A DNA stretch of 64,000 nucleotides, from assembly GCA_040289295.1 (NCBI GenBank), contig PSLA01000005.1:1-64000 (forward strand), in the 5' to 3' direction. The position numbers and the translations under genes are program-made. Positions within the stretch are counted from its first letter, which is position 1. Each line of letters opens with the position of its first letter. Below, in pieces: positions 48,376-56,409 of the stretch. The notes under the pieces are model-generated. The model saw only the letters and a list, made by a program, of their open reading frames with translations. It did no database searches and was not told the origin of the DNA. This stretch comes from J051 sp040289295. Its GTDB lineage: Bacteria; Armatimonadota; Fimbriimonadia; Fimbriimonadales; ATM1.

Positions 48376-49497
48376 ATGGCACAGAAACAACCCGAGAAAC
48401 CACCCCCCGCGCCCATCTACCGGTCGCCGGCTGAAGACTGGGTTTCCGCGGCTTTGGAGTGGGCAGGCGGGAAACTGCTAACCCTCGGAATCGCGGGCAC
48501 CCTCGTATGTGCCGTTGCTCTCATCTACTACGCAATGCGCTTCGGCCAGATCTCGATTCCGAGCGTAGAAGATGCGACGCGCTTCGGCGGCATCATCTCG
48601 CAGTTCGGCACGTACCTCACCATCTCGCTTCTGGTTTTCGGTGTCGGGATGGCGATCGCATTCTGGGGAGACATCGCGTTGGGAGCGGTGCTTTTCTTAG
48701 TTTCCCTGCTGTTCTTCTTTGCCCCGCAGTGGGCGCCGGTCGTCGGGTTTGTGTCGGAATCGCCCAACGACCTTTCCCGCGCAGCGATCGACCAGTTGGG
48801 GCGAGGGGGAATGTATCTTGGTGTTGTGGCGATGGTGCTGCAAGCCGTAGACGCCTTCATCCGGCTTCGGAATCGCGCCATTTACGGCGCCCGCCACGAC
48901 CTGATGAAGTACGGCAAGGGCATCAAGGAGGACAGCGACTACCGGAACGTCTTCATGGGCAAGTGCTGGCAGCTACCGTTCTGCCGAAAGTTCGTCCGCG
49001 AAAGGTGCCCCATCTACCACTCCCGTCGAACCTGCTGGAGGGAGCGCGTCGGCTGTATGTGCGAAGAGCAGGTGATCCGAGATGCAATGGAGGGCAAGAC
49101 TATTCCGCGCGACGCGGTTGCGGCGGCGAAGTTTATTCCTTACAACCGGCGCCTGACACCCGCGCAGAAGGCAGAGCGTTGCAGACAATGCGTCATCTAC
49201 AATGAACATCAACGGCATAAGTACCGCTTGGCGGTTCCGCTCACGTTCGTATTCGTTGGTGGCCTGTATGCTTTGCTGCACGAGCAGTTGTTGCGCGGCA
49301 CGCACGAGGTGATGCGCAGCTTTGACACGGCTATGGCCAACATCACCGTCAAGTCGGCTATTGACACGGGGCAGCGCGGCACCATCGGCGTCACGCCCGG
49401 AATCCTGGAGGAGTTCGTACTTGTCGCCGTCGTGCTGTTTGCCTTCTCGCAACTTATGCGGTTCGTAGAGTTTGCCATCTTCAAGCTAAAGATATAG
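48376..49497 (+). CDS. Membrane protein with an eight-cysteine cytoplasmic loop, unknown
   Basis: A 373-residue protein with about five membrane segments (33-55, 78-95, 97-117, 143-163, 285-303) and one near 345-365. Between the fourth and fifth lies a strongly basic, cysteine-rich loop: MGKCWQLPFCRKFVRERCPI, YHSRRTCWRERVGCMCEE, then ERCRQCVIYNEHQRHKYR, giving cysteines 197, 203, 211, 220, 227, 229, 269 and 272. The spacing could hold two zinc ions or an Fe-S cluster. I do not recognise the family. It is co-directional with and close to efp (2 bases) and accB (3 bases), so it is part of that operon. Confidence 0.82.
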   Translation: MAQKQPEKPPPAPIYRSPAEDWVSAALEWAGGKLLTLGIAGTLVCAVALIYYAMRFGQISIPSVEDATRFGGIISQFGTYLTISLLVFGVGMAIAFWGDIALGAVLFLVSLLFFFAPQWAPVVGFVSESPNDLSRAAIDQLGRGGMYLGVVAMVLQAVDAFIRLRNRAIYGARHDLMKYGKGIKEDSDYRNVFMGKCWQLPFCRKFVRERCPIYHSRRTCWRERVGCMCEEQVIRDAMEGKTIPRDAVAAAKFIPYNRRLTPAQKAERCRQCVIYNEHQRHKYRLAVPLTFVFVGGLYALLHEQLLRGTHEVMRSFDTAMANITVKSAIDTGQRGTIGVTPGILEEFVLVAVVLFAFSQLMRFVEFAIFKLKI

Positions 49498-49500
49498 CAT

Positions 49501-49905
49501 ATGCCCGACGAAAAAGAGATCGAAGCACTCATCAATTTAGCCAAGGAGTACAAACTGACGCGGCTGTTGGTCGCAGACGAGGACTTCTCGGTCGACATTG
49601 CTTTGCCGCCGAGCGGAGAGCGAACACCACAGGCAGAGACTCTCGCCGAACAGCCCCAGGTGCCGTCCAGCGCAGCCTTGGAAGTGAAGGCTGCAGTCGT
49701 CGGCTACTTCCGGAACCCTACCGACAGCCTGCGCGTCGGCGCAATCGTGGACGAGGAGACGCTCCTTGGTGAAATCGAAACTCTCGGCCTCTCCAATCCC
49801 GTTACTGCGCCTGCTCGCGGGCGCGTGCGTGACGTCGTCATTCAGGAAGGACAGCCGGTTCAGTACGGGCAGGTGATTGCCGTTCTCGAGGAGGTAGGCG
49901 ATTGA
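49501..49905 (+). CDS. accB: Biotin carboxyl carrier-like protein without the biotin-accepting lysine
   Basis: A 134-residue protein laid out like AccB: an N-terminal helix (IEALINLAKEYKLTRLLVAD), a Pro/Ala-rich linker and a C-terminal biotinyl domain (AAVVGYFRNPTDSLRVGAIV, then VTAPARGRVRDVVIQEGQPV and YGQVIAVLE). Where BCCP has EAMKM, this protein has ETLGL, so the lysine is replaced by Gly96. It therefore should not be biotinylated. It resembles in concept the plant BADC proteins, which lack the lysine and dampen acetyl-CoA carboxylase. The gene name reflects homology, not function. It overlaps the next gene by four bases and lies near accC. Confidence 0.85.
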   Translation: MPDEKEIEALINLAKEYKLTRLLVADEDFSVDIALPPSGERTPQAETLAEQPQVPSSAALEVKAAVVGYFRNPTDSLRVGAIVDEETLLGEIETLGLSNPVTAPARGRVRDVVIQEGQPVQYGQVIAVLEEVGD

Positions 49906-50303
49906 ATCGCTGCTTGCAAGCATTCTCCCTCGTCGAAATCCTTGTGGTTATCGTCATCATCGCCTTGCTCGCCTCCATGCTGTACGTCGGGTTCGGCTCG
50001 CGTTCACTTCCGATCAGCCCCGATGATCCGGGTCAATCAGGACGGCAAGACGGCTACGGCACTACAACGGTGGGAGGAGCAGTCGCACGTGCTAAAGATG
50101 AGCAATGCAGGCAACAGATAACTCAGTTGCGACAGATGATTGAAATGCAAACGACGAACGACGACAGCCCGCCGTTGTCGCTCGATGATGTCGGCTCGCT
50201 GCCCGCAACATTCCAGCGCTGCCCCATTGGCGGGGAGAACTACGCCTACGACCCCTCGTCCGGACGGGTAACCTGCCCGCACCCCGGCCACGAGGGGTTC
50301 TGA
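49902..50303 (+). CDS. Type II pseudopilin/prepilin-like protein inside the acc operon
   Basis: A 133-residue protein with a class III signal: MNRCLQA, then FSLVEILVVIVIIALLASML with Glu at mature position 5, so a prepilin peptidase should cut after Ala7. The periplasmic part is short, with Gly/Thr-rich loops (SGRQDGYGTTTVGGAV), DEQCRQQITQLRQM and a two-cysteine C-terminus (FQRCPIGGENYAYD, VTCPHPGHEGF), perhaps a disulfide. The TTG start overlaps the accB-like stop. Its position between accB-like and accC genes is odd; no other pilus gene is in the window. Confidence 0.8.
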   Translation: MNRCLQAFSLVEILVVIVIIALLASMLYVGFGSRSLPISPDDPGQSGRQDGYGTTTVGGAVARAKDEQCRQQITQLRQMIEMQTTNDDSPPLSLDDVGSLPATFQRCPIGGENYAYDPSSGRVTCPHPGHEGF

Positions 50304-50305
50304 CA

Positions 50306-51670
50306 ATGTTCGAGAAGGTTCTAATCGCCAACAGGGGAGAAATCGCCTGCCGCATCATCCGGGCATGCAAAGACATGGGCATCCGCACCGTAGCCATCTA
50401 CAGCGAAGCGGATCGCGAAAGCCTTCATGTGAAGCAGGCGGATGAGGCGATCTGTGTTGGCCCCCCGCCGAACGACCAGAGCTACCTCGACATGCCTAAC
50501 GTACTCATGGCGGCGGTCATTAGCGGCGCGGATGCAGTGCACCCTGGATACGGATACTTCTCCGAAAGGGAGAACTTTGCTGACGCCTTGCAGGCAATCG
50601 GCGTGAAGTTTATCGGCCCCCCAGTTGACGCCATCGCCCAAATGGGGGACAAGGCGCGAGCGCGCGAAGCAGCCCTTCGAGCTGGATGTCCTGTCGTGCC
50701 AGGCTCAGATGGCGTGGTGAAAACCGAGGCCGAGGCGCTGGAGGTCGCCGGAGCGATCGGATACCCGGTGCTCATCAAGGCGGCAGCCGGCGGAGGAGGG
50801 CGCGGCATCCGGAAGGCAACCGACGCCGACAGCCTGATCCAACAGATGAAGACCGCGCAACAGGAAGCAGAAGCGAGCTTCGGAAGCGGCGCGGTGTACA
50901 TCGAAAAACTCATCGAGAATCCACGCCACGTCGAGGTGCAAGTCATCGCTGATGTCTACGGAAATTGCGTGCACCTTGGCGAACGGGAGTGCTCCGTTCA
51001 GAACCTGCGTCACCAAAAGATGGTAGAGGAAGCGCCGTTCGCGCTCATGGATCCCGGCAAGCGCCACGAGATGGGCACCGCCGCCGTTCGTATCGCTCGT
51101 GAGGTGGGCTACGTAAACGCAGGCACGATCGAGTTCCTCATGGATTCAGGTGGCAACTTCTACTTCATCGAAATGAACACGCGACTCCAAGTTGAACACC
51201 CCGTCACTGAGCAAGTGACCGGCATCGATATTGTGAAAACGATGATTCAAATCGCGGCAGGCCACGAGTTGCCTTTTTCGCAGGAGGACATCAGCTGGTC
51301 GGGGCACTCCATCGAGGCGCGCATCACGGCGGAGGACCCGGATCGCAACTTCGCCCCATCGTGCGGCAAGATCGAGGAGTGGCAACCGCCACGAGGAGAG
51401 CACATCCGCATCGAGTCACACCTGTACAAGGGGTTCGAGATCTCCCCGTACTATGACCCGATGGTCGCCAAACTTATCGTCACAGCGGCCGACCGCCCAG
51501 CGGCGGTTGAACGAATGCAACGCGCATTGGACGAGTTTCGCATAGAGGGCATCTCGACGAACATACCGTTCCTGAAACAACTCGTTCGAACCGACGCGTA
51601 CGTGAGAGGCGAGGTGCACACGCAAACCGTTGCTGAGATAATGAGCCGGGCGGAGGTCCATGCCGGTTAG
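50306..51670 (+). CDS. accC: Acetyl-CoA carboxylase biotin carboxylase subunit
   Basis: A 454-residue ATP-grasp enzyme that carboxylates biotin on BCCP. Motifs: KVLIANRGEIACRIIRACKD, AVHPGYGYFSERENFADALQ, MGDKARAREAA, VLIKAAAGGGGRGIRKA (glycine-rich lid), ENPRHVEVQVIADVYGN, GERECSVQNLRHQKMVEEAP, TIEFLMDSG, FIEMNTRLQVEHPVTEQVTG and the bicarbonate Arg region HSIEARITAEDP. Complete and of normal length. It follows the pseudopilin by 2 bases and overlaps the nusB-folD start by 11 bases. Its partner BCCP cannot be the lysine-less protein next door, so a genuine BCCP must be elsewhere. Confidence 0.96.
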   Translation: MFEKVLIANRGEIACRIIRACKDMGIRTVAIYSEADRESLHVKQADEAICVGPPPNDQSYLDMPNVLMAAVISGADAVHPGYGYFSERENFADALQAIGVKFIGPPVDAIAQMGDKARAREAALRAGCPVVPGSDGVVKTEAEALEVAGAIGYPVLIKAAAGGGGRGIRKATDADSLIQQMKTAQQEAEASFGSGAVYIEKLIENPRHVEVQVIADVYGNCVHLGERECSVQNLRHQKMVEEAPFALMDPGKRHEMGTAAVRIAREVGYVNAGTIEFLMDSGGNFYFIEMNTRLQVEHPVTEQVTGIDIVKTMIQIAAGHELPFSQEDISWSGHSIEARITAEDPDRNFAPSCGKIEEWQPPRGEHIRIESHLYKGFEISPYYDPMVAKLIVTAADRPAAVERMQRALDEFRIEGISTNIPFLKQLVRTDAYVRGEVHTQTVAEIMSRAEVHAG

Positions 51671-52916
51671 ATCGAAGCGCAAGGCGCGCATCGCCGCGAT
51701 GAAGGCGCTGTACGCCGTAGACGTAGGCGGACAAGCGCCCGATGATGCGATTCATGAAGCGATTACGGCAGCTGACCTCGCTGAACCGTACGCGCAGTTT
51801 GCCGCCGACGCCGTGCGAGGAGTGCTCACGTGCCGGGAAGAACTTCAAGCGGTCATCGAGAGCCACAGTCAAGGATTCACGTTCGACCGCATGGCTGCCG
51901 TTGACCGATGCATCCTCCTCCTTGCGGCGTGGGAGATGCAGGCACGCCGAGAAGATCCTGCGATCGCCATCAACGAGGCGATTGAGATTGCTAAGGCGTA
52001 TAGCACCGAGGACAGCGGCCGATTTGTAAACGGCATCCTCGGCACTATCGCTCGACAGTTGCCGAGTAACGAGGCTCGCATCCTCGACGGGAAACAGCTC
52101 AGCAAACAAGTTCGAGAAGAACTGAAAGTGCGCGTGGCTGCGCTTCAGGAGCGGGGGATCCAACCGCGCCTTGAGGTTCTGGTTGCCGCGGAGGACCCGG
52201 GGAGCCAAACGTATGTGAAGATGAAACGCAAGTGGGCTGAGGAGGTCGGCATCCTCACCGGAACCTTCGAGGTCGGCACCACGACGGCGCAGGATGAGCT
52301 GGTGGGTCGGATTCGCGCCCTCAACGAGGATGACTCGGTGCATGGCATCCTGGTGCAACACCCCCTGCCAGCGCACCTCGACGAAGAAGCCGCGCTGGAG
52401 GCGCTCGGACACCGGAAGGACGTGGACGGCATCTCGCCCCAGTCCCTTGGGCGCTTGGTTGCAGGTATGCCGGGATTCCGCGCAGCCACGCCGCTCGGAA
52501 TGATGCGCTTGCTCGATGAATACGGGCTTGACGTAACAGGCAAACGGGCCGTGGTCATCGGACGGAGCGTAATACTTGGCAAGCCGGCAGCTCTGATGCT
52601 ACTGGAGCGACACGCCACGGTAACCATTTGCCACAGCCGTACGCAGGGCCTGCGAGAGATCTGTCGCTTCGCCGACGTGCTCCTAGCTGCCGTGGGGCGA
52701 GCGGAAATGGTGCGCGGGGACTGGATCAAACCAGGTGCGGTCGTGCTGGACGCCGGATACAACCGTGTGGAGGGGAGGAAAGGTGACGTGGGCGACGTCG
52801 CCTTCGACGAAGCGCGCGAGGTGGCGGGCTGGATAACGCCCGTGCCCGGCGGCGTCGGTCCGATGACGGTTGCGATGCTGCTATCGAACGTGGTGGACGC
52901 CGCAGAGGCGAGCTAA
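51660..52916 (+). CDS. nusB-folD: Fused NusB antiterminator and FolD bifunctional folate enzyme
   Basis: One uninterrupted frame of 418 residues. Residues 1-134 are NusB-like (RKARIAAMKALYAVDVGG, DRMAAVDRCILLLAAWEMQA, INEAIEIAKAYSTEDSGRFV, NGILGTIARQL). After a linker of about four residues, residues 139-418 are FolD (LDGKQLSKQVREELKVRVAA, SQTYVKMKRKWAEEVGI with catalytic Lys189, GILVQHPLP, KDVDGISP, VVIGRSVILGKP, TPVPGGVGPMTVAMLL). NusB acts in rRNA antitermination; FolD interconverts methylene- and formyl-tetrahydrofolate. In Bacillus the gene order accB-accC-nusB-folD is known, so the fusion probably arose from that order. No stop or internal ribosome site is evident at the junction. Confidence 0.95.
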   Translation: MPVRSKRKARIAAMKALYAVDVGGQAPDDAIHEAITAADLAEPYAQFAADAVRGVLTCREELQAVIESHSQGFTFDRMAAVDRCILLLAAWEMQARREDPAIAINEAIEIAKAYSTEDSGRFVNGILGTIARQLPSNEARILDGKQLSKQVREELKVRVAALQERGIQPRLEVLVAAEDPGSQTYVKMKRKWAEEVGILTGTFEVGTTTAQDELVGRIRALNEDDSVHGILVQHPLPAHLDEEAALEALGHRKDVDGISPQSLGRLVAGMPGFRAATPLGMMRLLDEYGLDVTGKRAVVIGRSVILGKPAALMLLERHATVTICHSRTQGLREICRFADVLLAAVGRAEMVRGDWIKPGAVVLDAGYNRVEGRKGDVGDVAFDEAREVAGWITPVPGGVGPMTVAMLLSNVVDAAEAS

Positions 52917-53776
52917 TCCACGAAATCCTCGCGTTGGCCAGTTATCGTATAGTAGAACTCGTTGAACGCCCCTCGAAGCCTCCTCTGTAACTCCTTGCGT
53001 AACTTCGCTTGTTCATTGATGAGGCTGTCCAACGTAACAAGGCGCAGTTTGGCGCTCTTTGGCGCACTTTGCTTAAGCGTTGCGTAACCATACCGGTCCT
53101 CTTCGAGGTGCCGTCGGTTCGCCCAGAGCAGATTGGCGCGCTCCTTTTCCAGAGTCACAATGTTGTGGATAATCTTGCTCTCCTCTGCGTACACCTCAGC
53201 CTCCTCACGGTGAAAGCGCTCCTGCTCCTTAAAGAACCGTTGCGACTCCTCGTCCGTGGCGACCTTGCGTACCTCTGCGAGGAACGTGGTGGGCACTGCC
53301 GCATGTGCCTCCGCGACGTTGGTGTACTCCTCGGCAAGCGAATCAAGCAACTCAAGCGCCCTGCGAAACTTCGCCTCGGACGCGAAGGACGCGTACGAAT
53401 AGGCAGCGTTTTCTCTGTACATGGCCTCGACCTCCGCCGCATAGGCTTGAGCCGTTAACAGGTGGCGCAGCATTGCGCGTGTGCTGTTGCCAACACGCTC
53501 CATGGGCGTGGTGGCGGGCGAGAACATCGGCTCGTTTGGCAGTTCGTACCCCTCGTAGTAATCATCATACTCGCGTGCGAGAGTCTGGCGACTAACCTCG
53601 GCGCGAACCGACCCGACGAATCGCCCAACAACGTAAAAGCTGGCCACAACGACCACAGCGCTGATGAAGACCCCGGCTCCAATGAGAACCCACATGAGGC
53701 GAGTGTTAGGCCCGGCAGACTGAGCGCCAGGCGACACAGGTGGTTGACCAATTGGATACCCGCCGGCCATATGCAT
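52913..53776 (-). CDS. Single-pass membrane protein with helical domain, unknown
   Basis: A protein of 285-287 residues with a Gly/Pro-rich cytoplasmic start (GGYPIGQPPVSPGAQSAG), one membrane helix (about 29-50, VLIGAGVFISAVVVVASFYV) and a long helical periplasmic region with heptads (VRKVATDEESQRFFKEQERF, HREEAEVYAEESKIIHNIVT). The layout is somewhat like LemA-type proteins but motifs do not match, so I leave it unnamed. A TAGAAT box ends six bases before the second ATG (53770), which may be the true start of a leaderless message. It overlaps nusB-folD tail to tail by four bases. Confidence 0.78.
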   Translation of the reverse strand: MHMAGGYPIGQPPVSPGAQSAGPNTRLMWVLIGAGVFISAVVVVASFYVVGRFVGSVRAEVSRQTLAREYDDYYEGYELPNEPMFSPATTPMERVGNSTRAMLRHLLTAQAYAAEVEAMYRENAAYSYASFASEAKFRRALELLDSLAEEYTNVAEAHAAVPTTFLAEVRKVATDEESQRFFKEQERFHREEAEVYAEESKIIHNIVTLEKERANLLWANRRHLEEDRYGYATLKQSAPKSAKLRLVTLDSLINEQAKLRKELQRRLRGAFNEFYYTITGQREDFVD

Positions 53777-53782
53777 ATTCTA
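53777..53782 (-). promoter_or_regulatory. -10-like box TAGAAT, 6 bases before ATG 53770
   Basis: Minus strand: TAGAAT, then ATGCAT, then ATG. Transcription would begin at or next to the second ATG. No ribosome site is seen. It is one of the clearest examples of the TANNNT-N6-start arrangement in the window. Confidence 0.55.
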
Positions 53783-54023
53783 CACCTTCCTGTGCCACGG
53801 TGCGCCCCTTACTGCCAAACCGGCCAGAATGCCGGTCAGTGCCACGGCGCATCGATTCCTCTTTGGCCATCACAAACATTTGACCGCGATGGTCTGGGAG
53901 TGAGGCGAGGACACCCTCGCACTCAGCATCCGCTCTCTGGCGTGTGCTCGACCAGACTCCCCTGGTCGCAGGGTTGAACTTCGACGGCCGGGGCTTGGAA
54001 CACCTCGCGACCCAAGCTCCGGA

Positions 54024-54551
54024 GTGCATCGCCTGGATTCGCGAGGCGTCATCAACGTCGCCAGAATGGCTAAAGATTTGGCTTGGAACCTATACACAAT
54101 TGTATGTCCACATGCTTGGACACGGGAGTTCGCTTTGGCGACCCTGGCGACGGGCGCGACCAACCTCGACCAACTGTCGTTGGCGGCTCGCGCTTTCCAT
54201 GACGATCTCCACCCCTCGCTAGCGACTCGCAACGGCACGTCGTTCCTCTGGATGAATGGAAACGCGTGGCTGACGTGTGTGCGCAAGCGCGGCGAGTGGT
54301 TGGTGGTGCGGCTTTTTGAAACTGAGGGCTGCCACAGCATCGCCACCCTAGGCTTCCTGTGGGCCGTTGAAAAAGCGCAAGCGGTCAACTTGCTCGGCGA
54401 GCCGATAGGCACTCCTGCGGTAGCGGCACGGGGCAAGTCGTTCGAGGTCGAGCTTCAACCTTGCCAAATCGCGACGCTACGCTTCCTTTTCCAGGGTTGC
54501 AGAACAGAGTACCCCGACCTCGACGCGTACCGGAGCGTGTGGGTCGGTTGA
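54024..54551 (+). pseudogene. C-terminal remnant of a GH38-type alpha-mannosidase
   Basis: About 175 codons remain. The second half reads LTCVRKRGEWLVVRLFETEG, then AVNLLGEPIG and FEVELQPCQIATLRFLF, which corresponds to the end of glycoside hydrolase family 38 enzymes (VRLYExxG, NLLExPxG, LxPxEIxTLR). The catalytic N-terminal 700 or so residues are absent, and upstream sequence (53790-54020) has no open frame that continues it. The first 60 codons are not mannosidase-like and may be out of frame. It is a relic and should not encode an active enzyme. Confidence 0.65.
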
Positions 54552-54563
54552 AGGATTTCGAGC

Positions 54564-54917
54564 CTAAAGTTCAGTGAAGCCAATGAGAACCGGAATAAAC
54601 CCCAGCAGGTCAAGATTGTTCGTAACGCAGTCCGCGTTGACGTCGCCGTTCTTGGCCGGATCGGGTCAATCTAAACGCCCGCGAGGCGAAGGAACGGCTT
54701 CGAAAAGTCCGCAATTGGCGGAAGACCCCGACTCTCGCCAAGCAAGAAACGTTCGATCTGGGCTTGGGTTTGTCGGCCGCACGTTATCGCTCCACGGTGC
54801 GAGGGCGGCGCCATCGATGAGGTCCCGCGGTCGCGTGTAGGTCTCAACGGTGAGAGCATCGCCAACCGTAGACGCGACGCTCACGGCAAATGCCAGCAAC
54901 ACGATCGGAACTGTCAC
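54564..54917 (-). pseudogene. Secreted dockerin-like protein remnant with an in-frame TGA
   Basis: ATG 54917 overlaps the M28 peptidase stop as ATGA and opens a signal peptide (MTVPIVLLAFAVSVASTVGDA), then a short Pro/Ser-rich stretch. A TGA occurs at 54666-54668. The same frame continues with NGDVNADCVTNNLDLLGF, a calcium-binding DxNxD dockerin-like repeat, and ends with TAG at 54564-54566. Such repeats cap many secreted proteins in Armatimonadota (from memory). Only the two ends of a longer gene seem to remain. This accounts for most of the 362 bases between the mannosidase remnant and the peptidase gene. Confidence 0.6.
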
Positions 54918-56371
54918 GCCGCCTTCTCCTTCGACGCCGCATCCCCCGAGTCCTTCTTGAACGGTGCCTCGCGATTTGCCGCCTCGAAAGCCACCAAGTA
55001 GAACAGGCGCGCCGCGTTTGCTATCTTATCTAGGTTGATCTTGTCCACGGTGTCGGTCGGCTGGTGGTAGTCGGGATGGAATCCATCGAACAGAAAGGCG
55101 ACCGGAATGCCCTTGTTGTGAAAGTTCACATGGTCGCTTCGACTGAAGACGTCCTCCTCGTCGTACTCGAACCGGAAGTTCACGTACCGATTCATCGCGA
55201 GCACCAGGGCGTGTAATTCCGACGACAGGCGCTTGCTTCCGACGAGGTGGATCGTGTCTACGTTCTCCGCAGCCGGCTCTTGCGACGACTCTTCGTTGCG
55301 TCCAACCATGTCCATCTGAAGGTGACAGATCATCTTCTCGGTTGGAATCAGCGGATGGTCGGTATAGTAGCGCGATCCGATCAGCCCCATCTCCTCTCCG
55401 CAGAAAGCCATGAAAAGGATGCTGCGCTTGGGGCGCGTCGGGTTGGAGACCAGCGCCTTAGCAACCGCCAACAGCGCGGTTGAACCCGACGCGTCGTCGT
55501 CTGCACCGTAGTAGATGACATCGCCCTGCCTACCGAGGTGGTCCAGATGAGCGCCGAGGCCGACAACTTCCTCCTTCAGGATCGGGTCGCTCCCTTCGAG
55601 CAATCCGACGACGTTTGGCACACCGATTTCGGTCGTCTGCACTTTCAGCACGACCTTCGCAGTAGCAGGCGTCACGAGCGTCGTCGCACCCATCTCCTCC
55701 GTTGGGAGGCTGACGCCGGCCGCGCCAGCAAGCCGCTCAGCCGCCCCTCGCGAAATGCGACCAAAGGGCCTACCCTGCCGCGCGGCGCGTCCATCCGTCG
55801 AAATGCGCGGCTCACCGCGGCCGACCTCATCCGACAGGGCGAACACCGCCGCCGCCTGCGCACGCGTGAGCGCAATGCGGGTTTCGCGGTTCATTTCGCC
55901 ATCATATAGGACGACGCGACCTCGCAGTGCTTCCGCGTCGGTTACGCGCCCACGAACAAACGCCAGTTCGCCTTCGATCTCAAGGTCGCCTGCTGCCCCA
56001 TCAATCGTTGCGGCGTCGGTGAACACTATTCGCGCCCGACCGACCTCAATAACGCTCTGCGCGAGGTCTACCTCAGTGCGCATCAATGGAACGTTTTGAA
56101 AATAACTTCCGTCCGCTCCAATCGGTTTAAGGCCGAACTCTTTGAAGCGCGCAGCGACGTATTCAGCCGCCTTCTGGTAGCCGTTCTGCCCGGTGCCCCG
56201 CCCGGCGCACTCCGGGCCGGCGAGGTAGGAGATCCACGTCTTGATTTCCTCCAAGCGAACCGCTTGGAAACCAGGCGCAAGATGCTTGGGAGGCGGTTCC
56301 GCGCCGGGGAACTGGCTGAAACCGCTCGCCGAAACAAGCAGCAGAAGACCGAACAAAAGCCGTCGAAGCAT
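54914..56371 (-). CDS. Secreted M28 metallopeptidase
   Basis: A 485-residue exported peptidase (signal MLRRLLFGLLLLVSASGFSQ). M28 core: VVGLGAHLDHLGRQGDVIYY (His and Asp ligands), GADDDASGSTALLAVAKAL, MAFCGEEMGLIGSRYY (Glu pair), CHLQMDMVGRN and FHPDYHQPTDTVDKINLD (His ligand). A PA-like insert occurs at about 130-230. The frame opens with GTG 56398, but ATG 56371 begins the signal peptide directly. It follows lspA and ileS on the same strand, and its stop overlaps the start of the dockerin-like remnant. It lacks the PDZ domain of the M28 enzyme at 6.9 kb. Confidence 0.92.
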   Translation of the reverse strand: MLRRLLFGLLLLVSASGFSQFPGAEPPPKHLAPGFQAVRLEEIKTWISYLAGPECAGRGTGQNGYQKAAEYVAARFKEFGLKPIGADGSYFQNVPLMRTEVDLAQSVIEVGRARIVFTDAATIDGAAGDLEIEGELAFVRGRVTDAEALRGRVVLYDGEMNRETRIALTRAQAAAVFALSDEVGRGEPRISTDGRAARQGRPFGRISRGAAERLAGAAGVSLPTEEMGATTLVTPATAKVVLKVQTTEIGVPNVVGLLEGSDPILKEEVVGLGAHLDHLGRQGDVIYYGADDDASGSTALLAVAKALVSNPTRPKRSILFMAFCGEEMGLIGSRYYTDHPLIPTEKMICHLQMDMVGRNEESSQEPAAENVDTIHLVGSKRLSSELHALVLAMNRYVNFRFEYDEEDVFSRSDHVNFHNKGIPVAFLFDGFHPDYHQPTDTVDKINLDKIANAARLFYLVAFEAANREAPFKKDSGDAASKEKAA

Positions 56372-56409
56372 GCCGAAGAGTACCCCGCGTGGGGACACGT
56401 CTGTTCCCG

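Noticed and set aside
51480..52412. 310-codon minus-strand frame
   Set aside because: Antisense to accC and nusB-folD; long only because of high GC in the third codon position.
36934..54668. In-frame TGA codons in the DCC-like (36934) and dockerin-like (54666) frames as a sign of TGA recoding
   Set aside because: TGA ends many intact genes here (trpD, trpC, glmU, ileS, nuoJ), often overlapping the next start codon, and the DCC frame also has a TAA. Pseudogenes explain the data better.
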